Assembly: GCA_017428105.1 (NCBI GenBank)
Contig: JAFRRM010000023.1
Location: forward strand, 1-64,000
Length of the DNA stretch: 64,000 bases
Source of the DNA: Lachnospiraceae bacterium
Lineage (GTDB): Bacteria > Bacillota > Clostridia > Lachnospirales > Lachnospiraceae
Direction: 5' to 3'
Shown here: in pieces, positions 32,113 through 40,015 of the stretch
Layout: every line of letters begins with the position of its first letter
Position numbering within the stretch: position 1 is the stretch's first letter
The notes under the pieces: generated by a model
What the model was told of the DNA's origin: nothing
What the model saw: the letters and a program-made list of their open reading frames with translations, nothing else
Database searches by the model: none
Translations under genes and position numbers: made by a program

Positions 32113-33744
32113 ATGATCACAGTCAGCAATGTAACGGTCCGATTCGGAAAGTCCGCCCTCTTTGAGGACGTCAATGTTAAATTCGTGCCCGGCGAATGCT
32201 ACGGCCTGATCGGGGCCAACGGCGCCGGAAAGTCCACGTTCCTGCGCGTTCTGACCGGAGAACTGGAACCGAACCGCGGCGAGGTGCACATCACGCCGGG
32301 CGAGCGGCTCTCCTTCCTGAAGCAGGACCATTTCGCATACGATGAATTCCCGGTGCTGGAGACGGTCATGCTGGGCAATCCCCGCCTGGTGGAGATCATG
32401 AAGGAGAAGGATGCGCTCTACGCGAAGGAGGACTTCACGGACGCGGACGGCATCCGCGCCAGCGAGCTCGAAGGCGAATTCGCCGCCATGGACGGCTGGG
32501 AAGCGGAGTCCGACGCCGCCGCGCTCTTAAACGGCCTGGGCGTGGAGCCGGAATACCATTATCTGCTCATGAAGGAGCTGGACGGCGCGCTCAAAGTCAA
32601 AGTCCTGCTGGCGCAGGCCCTGTTCGGCAACCCGGACATCCTGCTGCTGGACGAGCCGACCAACCACCTGGACCTGGCTGCCATCGCCTGGCTGGAGGAG
32701 TTCCTGATCAACTTCGAAAACACCGTGATCGTGGTCTCCCACGACCGCTATTTCCTGAATAAAGTCTGCACCATGATCGCGGACATCGACTACGGCAAGA
32801 TCCAGCTCTACGCCGGCAACTATGACTTCTGGTACGAATCCAGCCAGCTGCGCATCCGCCAGATGAAGGAAGCCAACAAGAAGAAGGAGGAGCAGATCAA
32901 GGAGCTGCAGGAATTCATCCAGCGCTTCTCCGCGAACGCTTCCAAATCCAAGCAGGCCACGTCCCGCAAACGGGCGCTGGAGAAGATCCAACTGGAGGAC
33001 ATCCGCCCGTCCAGCCGCAAATATCCGTACATCGACTTCCGCCCGGACCGCAGCATCGGCAACGAAGTGCTGGAAGTCCATAACCTCACCAAGACCGTGA
33101 ACGGCGTGAAAGTCCTGGACGACGTTTCCTTCGTCCTGCGCCGCGAAGACAAAGTGGCGCTCGTCGGCTCGGACGAGCTGGCCAAGACCACGCTCTTCCA
33201 GATCCTGATGGGCGAGCTGGAGCCGGACAGCGGTTCCTACAAATGGGGCGTCACCACCAGCCGGGCCTACTTCCCGAAGGACAGCTCGGATGAATTCAAG
33301 AGCGACCTCAACATCACCGAATGGCTCACCGGCTATTCGCAGATCAAGGACATGACCTATGTGCGCGGCTTCCTGGGCCGCATGCTCTTCGCCGGCGACG
33401 ACGGCGTGAAGAAGCTCTCCGTGCTGTCCGGCGGCGAGCGCGTGCGCTGCATGTTCTCCAAGATGATGATCTCCGGCGCCAACGTGCTGCTCTTCGACGA
33501 GCCCACGAACCATCTGGACATGGAATCCATCACCGCCCTGAACAACGGCATGATGAAGTTCCCGGGCGTGATCATCTTCTCCTCCCGGGACCATCAGATC
33601 GTCCAGACCACGGCGAACCGGATCATGGAACTGGTGAACGGAAAACTGATCGACAAGATCACGACTTACGACGAATACCTGGCGGACGACGTCATGGCCA
33701 TGAAGCGCCAGGTCTACCATGTGGATGCGAAGGATCTGGAGTGA
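32113..33744 (+). CDS. ABC-F family ATP-binding protein (YkpA-like)
   Basis: 543 residues, two ATP-binding cassettes joined by a basic linker (residues ~240-310, with KKKEEQIKEL). The first cassette has a normal Walker A (GANGAGKST) but no LSGG signature. The second has a degenerate Walker A (GSDELAKTT) but a good signature (LSGGERVRC) and Walker B (LLFDEPTNH). This asymmetry is typical of the YkpA-type subgroup as I recall it. No membrane domain; such proteins act on ribosomes, in translation or antibiotic protection. RBS GGAAGGAA upstream. Confidence 0.92.
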   Translation: MITVSNVTVRFGKSALFEDVNVKFVPGECYGLIGANGAGKSTFLRVLTGELEPNRGEVHITPGERLSFLKQDHFAYDEFPVLETVMLGNPRLVEIMKEKDALYAKEDFTDADGIRASELEGEFAAMDGWEAESDAAALLNGLGVEPEYHYLLMKELDGALKVKVLLAQALFGNPDILLLDEPTNHLDLAAIAWLEEFLINFENTVIVVSHDRYFLNKVCTMIADIDYGKIQLYAGNYDFWYESSQLRIRQMKEANKKKEEQIKELQEFIQRFSANASKSKQATSRKRALEKIQLEDIRPSSRKYPYIDFRPDRSIGNEVLEVHNLTKTVNGVKVLDDVSFVLRREDKVALVGSDELAKTTLFQILMGELEPDSGSYKWGVTTSRAYFPKDSSDEFKSDLNITEWLTGYSQIKDMTYVRGFLGRMLFAGDDGVKKLSVLSGGERVRCMFSKMMISGANVLLFDEPTNHLDMESITALNNGMMKFPGVIIFSSRDHQIVQTTANRIMELVNGKLIDKITTYDEYLADDVMAMKRQVYHVDAKDLE

Positions 33745-33787
33745 TCCGGATCGCACGGCCGCCCCTGAAGTGAAAGGAAGGAACATC

Positions 33788-34345
33788 ATGGAAAGAATTT
33801 GCACTCATTGCGGAACCCCTCTGGAAGACAACGCCCTGTTCTGCCCGGAATGCGGCGAACGGGTGACCGCCCTCCCGGCGGCGGACGACTGGCTGGAGGA
33901 GGCCCCGGCTGCCGGGGCTCCCGAAGCGGAAGCCCCCGCGCCTGCGTTTACGGCGCCTGCTCCCCCGCAGACCGCGCCCATGCCCGTTGTCCCGCCCGTG
34001 AAGCCGGCAAGCGCCCCCGCGGCCCCGAAGACGAACGAGCCCGAGACCGTCACGGTCTACAATAAACCGCTCAGCACCGCCGTTTATTTCTGGACCCTGT
34101 TCCTGTTCCTGCTTCCCGGCATCGGCCTGATCGTCATGCTGATCATGGCCTTCACCGCCAAGAACCAGAACCGCCGGAACTTCGCCCAGGCCTGCCTGAT
34201 CTACGTGCTGATCGCCCTGATCCTGCTCGGCCTGTTCATGCTGGTCCTGGTCGTGAGCGGCAAGAGCTTCGGCATCGACATCAGCAAGTTCAGTTTCAAG
34301 GTCATCTGGGAAGGGATCCTGGAAGGGATCGGATTTGTGAAATAA
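33788..34345 (+). CDS. Zinc-ribbon membrane protein
   Basis: 185 residues from the ATG at 33788 (AAGGAAGG upstream). N-terminal zinc ribbon C5xxC8, C20xxC23 (CTHCGTPLEDNALFCPECG), a ~70-residue Ala/Pro-rich linker, then two membrane helices (FWTLFLFLLPGIGLIVMLIM and ACLIYVLIALILLGLFMLVL) and a short tail. Architecture resembles zinc-ribbon anchored proteins common in Clostridia; function unknown. A decayed copy of its last 30 codons lies 1.2 kb downstream (35565-35665). Confidence 0.82.
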   Translation: MERICTHCGTPLEDNALFCPECGERVTALPAADDWLEEAPAAGAPEAEAPAPAFTAPAPPQTAPMPVVPPVKPASAPAAPKTNEPETVTVYNKPLSTAVYFWTLFLFLLPGIGLIVMLIMAFTAKNQNRRNFAQACLIYVLIALILLGLFMLVLVVSGKSFGIDISKFSFKVIWEGILEGIGFVK

Positions 34346-34377
34346 AAAACAGAGTCAGATACCCTGTCCCGGAAATA

Positions 34378-34408
34378 GGGGCGGCCGTCCTGGCCGCCCC
34401 CCTTTTGT
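34378..34408 (+). terminator. Terminator of zinc-ribbon gene
   Basis: Stem GGGGCGGCC / GGCCGCCCC with a 5-base loop, followed by CCTTTTGTCTTT. Confidence 0.85.
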
Positions 34409-34422
34409 CTTTGTACCGGTTC

Positions 34423-35019
34423 TCATTCGATCACTCTCTTTACCGGATCCGCATACCGCATCATTTCCTCAAATGAGCCCACACCGGGCAGATGCATGAA
34501 AATCAGTCTGCCCTCCGCCGGAAAGACGATCTCATATCCGATCACGGGCCGGCCGGGACTGTTTTCCGCATGTTCGTCCCAGCGGTAATATGTGCGGCCG
34601 TTGACCTCCGTTTCTTTATATCCGTTATTCAGAAACCCCTGCAGCGTGACGGTTCCGTCCTCAAACAGATACGTCTGACAGATGAGCGACTGGCAGCGTT
34701 CCCGGTCATAGTCCGTCCGAAGCTGTCCGGCCAGGTCCTCCGGCAGATCGACATGATAGGCCACGGAAACGTAAACGTTTTCCCGCTTCGTGACGGAGGT
34801 CAGCGTATACTGATCTTCGGGCAGGACAGGCACATAATACGTTTCGGCTTTTCGTGAGGTTTTTTTTCTTTCAGCATTTTCAAACTCCTCGATCGATTTA
34901 AAGGATTCGATCTCAGGGATCTGCCCGACAGGTTCTAAACGTTTATTATCATACCGGGTGCAAGCCGTAAGACATACAGTGAAAAGTATCAAACAAAGAA
35001 TGGGTGTTTTCTTTCTCAT
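34423..35019 (-). CDS. Lipoprotein paired with truncated metzincin
   Basis: 198 residues; signal MRKKTPILCLILFTVCLTAC with lipid-anchored Cys20. The mature domain is alpha/beta and charged (SIEEFENAERKKTSRK..., later ADGTVTLQG-like strands and a C-terminal MHLPGVGSFEEMMRYADP). No family is recognised. It starts 24 bp after the stop of the metzincin fragment (GAGGAGG upstream), so it was the second gene of that unit. The order, secreted metzincin then lipoprotein, repeats that at 17911-19008, though the two lipoproteins are not obviously alike. Confidence 0.72.
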   Translation of the reverse strand: MRKKTPILCLILFTVCLTACTRYDNKRLEPVGQIPEIESFKSIEEFENAERKKTSRKAETYYVPVLPEDQYTLTSVTKRENVYVSVAYHVDLPEDLAGQLRTDYDRERCQSLICQTYLFEDGTVTLQGFLNNGYKETEVNGRTYYRWDEHAENSPGRPVIGYEIVFPAEGRLIFMHLPGVGSFEEMMRYADPVKRVIE

Positions 35020-35043
35020 CTCGTCAACCTCCTCTCAACCAAA

Positions 35044-35355
35044 TCAGTGTGCATTGGGGTTAAAATGTGTTTTGCAGGCCGGACACCAAATGTCTGTAGT
35101 ATATAGGCTGGTGGAATCGTACCCGCCATTCATTATACAAGCATATCCTGACGAACACAATCCATCATAACAACCAAACATATGACTTATCTCATGCTGC
35201 ATAATCCGCACCCTGTGGATGTTCGGGTCAGAAGTATACGGCATTTGATCTACCACAGCAAACTTGCCCCCAATATAATTAGTCACACCATATGCGACAG
35301 GGACATGTGTGCTCCAATTACCACAGAAAGGGCCGCATAGCAACGTAATAAACAA
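35044..35355 (-). pseudogene. Truncated metzincin-like metalloprotease
   Basis: 103 codons from a TTG; the in-frame upstream sequence is closed by TGA 13 codons before it. Zinc site HEISHMFGCYD matches HExxHxxGxx(H/D), followed by CSSGYACIMNGG, an archaemetzincin/M84-like Cys-rich stretch, and a C-terminal WCPACK. No signal peptide is attached, but the ribosome binding site AAGGAG at ~35408 points to a start TTG (35398) in another frame encoding a short RNNRKQYLFFWI stretch before a stop: a frameshift near the N-terminus is likely. The promoter-like element lies upstream at the usual place. Confidence 0.6.
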
Positions 35356-35426
35356 ATCATATCCAGAAGAAGAGATACTGTTTCCTGTTGTTTCTCAAAA
35401 CTTATTCTCCTTTCCTGTGTTCTTAC

Positions 35427-35460
35427 CTATATAACAATCAGAAAGACCAAAAACGGACAT
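35427..35460 (-). promoter_or_regulatory. Shared promoter-like element, copy 3
   Basis: Minus-strand ATGTCCGTTTTTG, GTCTTTCT, GATTGTTATATAGG. The 13-base block and TGATTGTTATAT are nearly identical to copy 1 (1027-1060) at the same spacing, 33 kb away. It is followed by AAGGAG at ~35408 and the truncated metzincin gene. Confidence 0.6.
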
Positions 35461-35564
35461 CATAATTATATTTTTTTCAAAATTTAAAAAAGATGGGAAA
35501 TTATTCTATTTCCTTTCTTCCTGACAAGATCACAACTGATGACGAATGCTTGGCTGACATCATC

Positions 35565-35665
35565 AGCGGCAAAAACTTCGGCATCGATATCAGTAAGTTC
35601 AAGTAAGTTCAGTTTCAAGGTCATCCGGGAAGGGATTCTGGAAGGGATCGGATTCGTCAAATAAA
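35565..35665 (+). pseudogene. Remnant copy of zinc-ribbon gene 3' end
   Basis: About 91% identical (8 changes in 91 aligned bases) to 34256-34346, the last 30 codons of the zinc-ribbon gene. Most differences are at third codon positions. A 10-bp tandem duplication (AGTAAGTTCA twice, 35591-35610) shifts the frame and creates a stop at 35604-35606. A short in-frame ATG at 35493 opens a 37-codon chimeric frame without a ribosome binding site. The remnant ends in its own stop and is followed by a terminator. Confidence 0.75.
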
Positions 35666-35696
35666 CATCCGGCCGATGTCCACGGCCGGATGTTTT
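35664..35696 (+). terminator. Terminator after remnant gene
   Basis: Perfect 12-bp stem AACATCCGGCCG / CGGCCGGATGTT with a 7-base loop, then TTTC. Confidence 0.8.
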
Positions 35697-35750
35697 CAGG
35701 GCGGACCAGGGGGGCCGCCCCTCGTTTTCGGGGGGATGTTATGAAAATCG

Positions 35751-35778
35751 TAGGGGCGGACGCCTACGTCCGCCCCTA
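35751..35778 (-). terminator. Terminator of NUDIX/DUF1287 operon
   Basis: Perfect 12-bp stem TAGGGGCGGACG / CGTCCGCCCCTA with a 4-base loop, 27 bp after the NUDIX stop; minus-strand CGATTTTCAT follows. The 35356-35805 gap otherwise holds the promoter-like element, the remnant gene and its terminator. Confidence 0.7.
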
Positions 35779-35805
35779 TGTTCTCCGGGTGATCCGGATG
35801 ATCGA

Positions 35806-36276
35806 TCATATCGGTATTTCCTGTCCGTTCAGGACGGCTCTCACCAGGTCGTCGCCGCGGTAACAGAGTTTGAGGGAGAAGAAGGGGACGTTTTCCCGGA
35901 TGAGTCTGAAAAAGATGCGGTCGCCTTCCCACTGGGGCAGGGCGTCGATCTCCTCTTCCGGGATCCAGCGGAGAACGCCTTCCCGGGTGTCCGTGAGGGT
36001 GCCGGTAAATTCGTCGGCGGTGAAAAGGTGCATATATTCGGTGCCCCATTCGTCGCTGACAAAGGTGACGATGCCGCGGAAGCGGTACTGCGTGAGGGTC
36101 AGGCCGGTCTCTTCGCGGACTTCCCGGAGGAGGCAGTCCTCCGGACTTTCGCCCTCTTCGAATTTGCCGCCCACGCCGACCCATTTGCCGTGGTTGAGGT
36201 CATGGTCTTTTTTGATGCGGTGGAGCATCAGATAAGCACCGCCGCGGCGGATGTAGCAAAGGGTCGTGTTGTGCAT
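35806..36276 (-). CDS. NUDIX hydrolase, probable 8-oxo-dGTPase
   Basis: 156 residues with the complete Nudix box GGKFEEGESPEDCLLREVREETGL (G-x5-E-x7-REUxEExGU; residues ~36-59). The N-terminal TTLCYIRRGGAYLMLHR and WIPEEEIDALPQWEGDR stretch match the MutT-like 8-oxo-dGTP diphosphatases of Bacillota. It would clean the nucleotide pool of oxidised dGTP. It begins one base after the stop of the DUF1287 gene, so the two form an operon. Confidence 0.88.
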   Translation of the reverse strand: MHNTTLCYIRRGGAYLMLHRIKKDHDLNHGKWVGVGGKFEEGESPEDCLLREVREETGLTLTQYRFRGIVTFVSDEWGTEYMHLFTADEFTGTLTDTREGVLRWIPEEEIDALPQWEGDRIFFRLIRENVPFFSLKLCYRGDDLVRAVLNGQEIPI

Positions 36277-36277
36277 T

Positions 36278-37231
36278 TTATTCCCCGTCGAAGCCGTTCC
36301 AGCGGTAGTGGCCCACGATGGTCTTGTTCGTGGAGGTCAGGTAGTCCTCTTCGTAGAGGGTCTGGCCTTCGTTGGCGTGATGGAGCACATAGGGGACGCC
36401 GTCGTCCGCGCGCCGGTCGGAGATCACGGCGATGTGGCCGTTCCACAGGCCGCTGCTGCCGAAGAAGATCACGATGTCGCCGGGCTGCCAGGCGGCCAGG
36501 TCCGTGAGGTCCGTGGTCAGTTTCTCCGCGCGGTGTTCAAAGAAGGGATAGAGCACGCGCACGCGGCGGAAATCGATCTTGTCCTCGCCGATCTCGAAAG
36601 CGCCCTCGCGGCCCAGTCCCTGCTCCGCCAGTTCGGTGGTGAACCACTGGGGGTGGTTTCGGATATCCGCATCCACGAGGCTCTTGAAATCATAGCCCGC
36701 GGCTACCAGGCCGGCCGCCACCACGTCCGTGCAGACGCCTTCCCAGATGCCCTGTTCGTTGATCTCTGGGTAGCCGCCCGCAAAATAGCTGGAGGCGTTG
36801 TACTGGGGCTTGCGGGACAGGTATTGCTTGGCGCCGCGCAGGATGTCCGTCTGGTCGTCCACGCCGTTGGCGTTCTTGTCCAGCGGGCTGTGATAGGTCG
36901 CGATGCCGAAGTCCTCGCCGGTCTTGATGTAATGGCCGGGCATGCGGGTATAGTCGAAAGCCGGCCCGACGTATTCGGTGTCGGTCGGATAGGGTTCGGT
37001 CACGGTGGTGGGTTCGGGAGTGGTGGTGACGTCTTCGGTCTCCGGGTCCAGGGTGGGGGAGACGACGGGAAGGGTCGGGGCTTCGGTGACCTCGCCGGAG
37101 CGGGCGGCGGTGGATTCGTCGCTTTCGCGCACGCTGGCGCCGCAGGCTGCGGTAAAGGCCAGGACGGCGATGATCATCAGGGCCATCCAGCCCAGTTTCC
37201 GGGGGGTTTCGGATCTATTCAAATCTCTCAT
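36278..37231 (-). CDS. DUF1287 lipoprotein (NlpC/P60-like)
   Basis: 317 residues from the ATG at 37231 (CAGGAGA upstream). Hydrophobic signal then AFTAAC lipobox (Cys~29), a Thr/Pro/Glu linker to ~90, and a DUF1287 domain: GVCTDVVAAGLVAAGYDF with catalytic cysteine, WQPGDIVIFF and NGHIAVISDRR with the histidine. The domain is related to NlpC/P60 cysteine peptidases and would act outside the membrane, probably on peptidoglycan. Promoter at 37267-37294. Confidence 0.85.
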   Translation of the reverse strand: MRDLNRSETPRKLGWMALMIIAVLAFTAACGASVRESDESTAARSGEVTEAPTLPVVSPTLDPETEDVTTTPEPTTVTEPYPTDTEYVGPAFDYTRMPGHYIKTGEDFGIATYHSPLDKNANGVDDQTDILRGAKQYLSRKPQYNASSYFAGGYPEINEQGIWEGVCTDVVAAGLVAAGYDFKSLVDADIRNHPQWFTTELAEQGLGREGAFEIGEDKIDFRRVRVLYPFFEHRAEKLTTDLTDLAAWQPGDIVIFFGSSGLWNGHIAVISDRRADDGVPYVLHHANEGQTLYEEDYLTSTNKTIVGHYRWNGFDGE

Positions 37232-37266
37232 AGAGTATCTCCTGAAAAACATGTGATAACCTCGCT

Positions 37267-37294
37267 ATTATATCACAATATCCCGTTCCGTCAA
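37267..37294 (-). promoter_or_regulatory. Sigma-A promoter of DUF1287-NUDIX operon
   Basis: Minus-strand TTGACG, 16 bp, TATAAT, 36 bp before the start codon. Confidence 0.75.
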
Positions 37295-37387
37295 GGAAAT
37301 TGCAGTTTCCGGACGGCTTTTTCGGGGCTGCCGCCGGAGGCTTCCGGACCGCGCCGCGGTTCTTGGGACCGGGCCGGCCGCTGTTCC

Positions 37388-39571
37388 TCATTCCACGCCG
37401 CGCCGGTAATTGCCCCGGGTGAAGGCCAGATCACTGCCGGGCTTTGCGGCCTCCGCCGGGCCGCCCGCCATGCCCGCCAGCACGCGGGACAGGATCTCCC
37501 GGGCTTCTTCCCGGGTCTCGGTGGTGAAATGCACGCGCAGGCGGCTGCCGTACAGGGGCTGGTCCGCCAGATATAACGGCACCGCGTTGTACAGGACGCT
37601 CAGACAGCTGCGGCAGCGGGCTTCGCAGAAGTGGGAAGCGCCGGTGCGGTCAGTGAGCGGCGTGAAGGCCGGACGGGACAGGGCCGGCTGTTTCTGTTCC
37701 TTCAGGCAGCGGCCTCTCGTTTTGAACAGGCACTGGGCGGAGATCATGAGCGGCAGACGGCCGTAGATGAGCTGCTCGCGGGGGAGGAGGCCCCGGCCCA
37801 GATCCGCCAGGTCCTTCTCGTGCGGTTCCAGGGGGAGGGTCAGGCTCTGCGCGCCCATCGCCGCGGCTTCCGCCTCCGCCGCCGTGTTCCAGACGTACAG
37901 GCTGCTGTCAAAGACGCGTTCGCCCGGAAGCTGCTGCTCCTGCCAGAAGCCGGCCTCCTCCAGGGAGGCGAACAGCACCCGGTCCGGGGCGTTTTCCCGC
38001 ACGCTGCGAAGCGAATTTTCCGCGGAGAAAAGGCGGCGCATCTCCTGGCGGAAGACGGGAGGCAGGACATAGCCCGCGCACTTTCCGGCGGCTCGGATCC
38101 GGTCCGCCAGCGGGCCGAATTCCTCCGGAGTCACATAATCCGCGGGAAGGTAGACGGCGCCGGCCGGGCTGTGCAGGACTTCATCCAGAAGGCGGACGTC
38201 GTCCAGCTGCACGATGAGGTCTGCGGGAGCGTAGGAGGCCAGGAAACGGGGCTCCGCGGCCGTCCGCGGGATGGCGGCCGGTTCCGGCGGGGCGGGCTGG
38301 CGGTAAGGCGCCAGCAGGGCTTCCCGCAGGTCCTCCAGCGCCTGGCGGCGCAGTTCGTTCAGAGCGGACAGGGGGAGGAAGGAAGCGCCGTCCGTATCGA
38401 CGGCCAGGCGGCCGATGCAGAAATCGCTTCCGCCGGTCTTCCGGATCTGCTGCCGCAGTTTTTCTTCGGTCAGGGGCTGTTTCAGCGCCGCCTGCGCCGC
38501 GGGGCCTTCCGTCTCCGCGGAGACGCCGCCGCGCGACAGGGTCAGGCGCACCGGTTCATTCTGACGGAACACCAGGCGGCCTTCCGCCTCCAGCGGACGC
38601 GGTCCCAGATAATCCGTCCGGATCCGCTGTTTTTCCTCTTCCGACAGGCTTACATGGGTCTTTTTCGGTCCCGTGTCCAGCATATCCGCGCCGTTATGAC
38701 GGCGGTAGTAGCCGGCCGTGAAGCCGCCCCGGTCGAACAGGGCGGACAGGGCTTTGCGGTCTTCTTCCCGCACGCGGAAGCGGCCTTCCTCAAGCAGGTC
38801 CAGATATTTGCGGTAGATGGCCGTGACGCCCGCGGTGTATTCCGGGCTCTTCATGCGCCCTTCGATCTTCAGGGAGCGGACGCCGGCCTGCTTCAGGGCC
38901 GGGAGTTCGTCCAGGCCGCACAGATCGCGCAGATTCATCATGCGGCCGTCTTCATAGGGCAGGCGGCAGGGCTGGGCGCAGCGCCCGCGGTTGCCGCTGC
39001 GGCCTCCCAGGAAGGAGCTCATCAGGCAGCGGCCCGAATAGCAGTAGCACAGCGCGCCGTGGACGAAGACTTCGGTCTCCAGGCCGCTCTCCTCCCCGAC
39101 CGCGCGGATCTCCTCCAGGGACAGTTCCCGCGGCAGCACCAGGCGTTTCACGCCGCGCGCCTTCAGGAGCCGCGCGCCTTCCGGGCCGCAGACCGCCGAC
39201 TGGGTGGACATATGCAGCGGCAGGCCGGGGAAATGCTCCCGCAGGAAGGCCAGCACGCCCAGATCCTGGATGATGACGCCGTCCAGGCCGCTGCGATAAA
39301 TGGGCTCCATATAGCTGTACAGCCGGTCGAACAGTTCCCGCTCCTTGAGCAGGGTGTTGACGGTCAGATAAACTTTCCTGCCCCGCAGGTGGGCGTAGTC
39401 GAGTGCCCGGAAAAGGCGGTCGCCCTCCGGATTGTCCGCATAGGCGCGGGCACCGAAAAGAGGACCGCCCATATAGACGGCGTCGGCCCCGGCCTCAAAG
39501 GCGGCCATCAGGGAATCGAAGGACCCGGCCGGGGAAAGGAGCTCCATCGGCGCGGGATCAGGTCTCGTCAT
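37388..39571 (-). CDS. U32 family peptidase
   Basis: 727 residues, the long Bacillota type. The N-terminal half is the U32 barrel (PMELLSPAGSFDSLMAAFEAGADAVYMGG; HMSTQSAVCGPEGARLL; and the family signature ETEVFVHGALCYCYSGRCLMSS, with FLGGRSGNRGRCAQPCRLPY supplying the four-cysteine cluster). The second half carries DUF3656 and a second cysteine group (CLFKTRGRCLKE, CEARCRSC). Relatives are linked to tRNA/rRNA hydroxylation or collagen degradation. It overlaps zapA by 14 bp and is translated from the same transcript. Confidence 0.9.
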   Translation of the reverse strand: MTRPDPAPMELLSPAGSFDSLMAAFEAGADAVYMGGPLFGARAYADNPEGDRLFRALDYAHLRGRKVYLTVNTLLKERELFDRLYSYMEPIYRSGLDGVIIQDLGVLAFLREHFPGLPLHMSTQSAVCGPEGARLLKARGVKRLVLPRELSLEEIRAVGEESGLETEVFVHGALCYCYSGRCLMSSFLGGRSGNRGRCAQPCRLPYEDGRMMNLRDLCGLDELPALKQAGVRSLKIEGRMKSPEYTAGVTAIYRKYLDLLEEGRFRVREEDRKALSALFDRGGFTAGYYRRHNGADMLDTGPKKTHVSLSEEEKQRIRTDYLGPRPLEAEGRLVFRQNEPVRLTLSRGGVSAETEGPAAQAALKQPLTEEKLRQQIRKTGGSDFCIGRLAVDTDGASFLPLSALNELRRQALEDLREALLAPYRQPAPPEPAAIPRTAAEPRFLASYAPADLIVQLDDVRLLDEVLHSPAGAVYLPADYVTPEEFGPLADRIRAAGKCAGYVLPPVFRQEMRRLFSAENSLRSVRENAPDRVLFASLEEAGFWQEQQLPGERVFDSSLYVWNTAAEAEAAAMGAQSLTLPLEPHEKDLADLGRGLLPREQLIYGRLPLMISAQCLFKTRGRCLKEQKQPALSRPAFTPLTDRTGASHFCEARCRSCLSVLYNAVPLYLADQPLYGSRLRVHFTTETREEAREILSRVLAGMAGGPAEAAKPGSDLAFTRGNYRRGVE

Positions 39572-39875
39572 GGCGGATCTTGCTGGAGACCAGCTCGTGC
39601 TTGACGCTGTAGAGCTCCTGCTCCATCGCTTCCTGCTTTTTGGTCAGTTCCTCCACTTTGGCCTGGGCCTTGAAATAATCGTCCGCCAGGTTCAGCACCA
39701 GCATCAGGTAGCGGACGTCCTCCGTCTGTCTTAAATACCCTTGTGTACGGGCCAGCTCCGCGGCCTTTCCGTTCACGTAGGTCGCGACGCGCTGCAGGTA
39801 GCCCTCCTGCTCCGCGCCGCCCAGCACGTAGGATTTTCCCAGCAAAGTGACTTCTGTATAATTCTTCTCAGCCAT
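39558..39875 (-). CDS. zapA: Cell division protein ZapA
   Basis: 105 residues from the ATG at 39875 (AGGAGG upstream). N-terminal beta segment EVTLLGKSYVLGGAEQEGYLQRVATYVNGKA and a long C-terminal coiled coil (ADDYFKAQAKVEELTKKQEAMEQELYSVK) match ZapA, which bundles FtsZ protofilaments at the septum. Its genetic neighbour, a U32 peptidase, is a common partner in Clostridia. Confidence 0.9.
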   Translation of the reverse strand: MAEKNYTEVTLLGKSYVLGGAEQEGYLQRVATYVNGKAAELARTQGYLRQTEDVRYLMLVLNLADDYFKAQAKVEELTKKQEAMEQELYSVKHELVSSKIRHDET

Positions 39876-39912
39876 GGAACCGGCCTCCTGATCATTGCAT
39901 TTTTCCTCATCC

Positions 39913-39941
39913 AGTATAGTATAGGAAGGGCTAAAAGACAA
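39913..39941 (-). promoter_or_regulatory. Sigma-A promoter of zapA-U32 operon
   Basis: Minus-strand TTGTCT, 17 bp, TATACT, 38 bp before the zapA start. Confidence 0.65.
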
Positions 39942-39969
39942 GGGAGAAATACAATATCTATTAAGAAAA

Positions 39970-39997
39970 GAAAAAAGACCCCCAAGATATGGGGGTC
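39970..39997 (-). terminator. Terminator after HIT gene
   Basis: Minus-strand stem GACCCCC / GGGGGTC with a 7-base loop, followed by TTTTTTCTTTTC. It ends the long minus-strand run starting at 49461. Confidence 0.9.
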
Positions 39998-40015
39998 GGC
40001 GATTTTTCGAAAGTC

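Noticed and set aside
37631..39604. 657-codon plus-strand frame opposite the U32 peptidase gene
   Set aside because: It is a GC-driven shadow of the real minus-strand gene: low-complexity Arg/Gln/Gly/Ala product, no family, no ribosome binding site.
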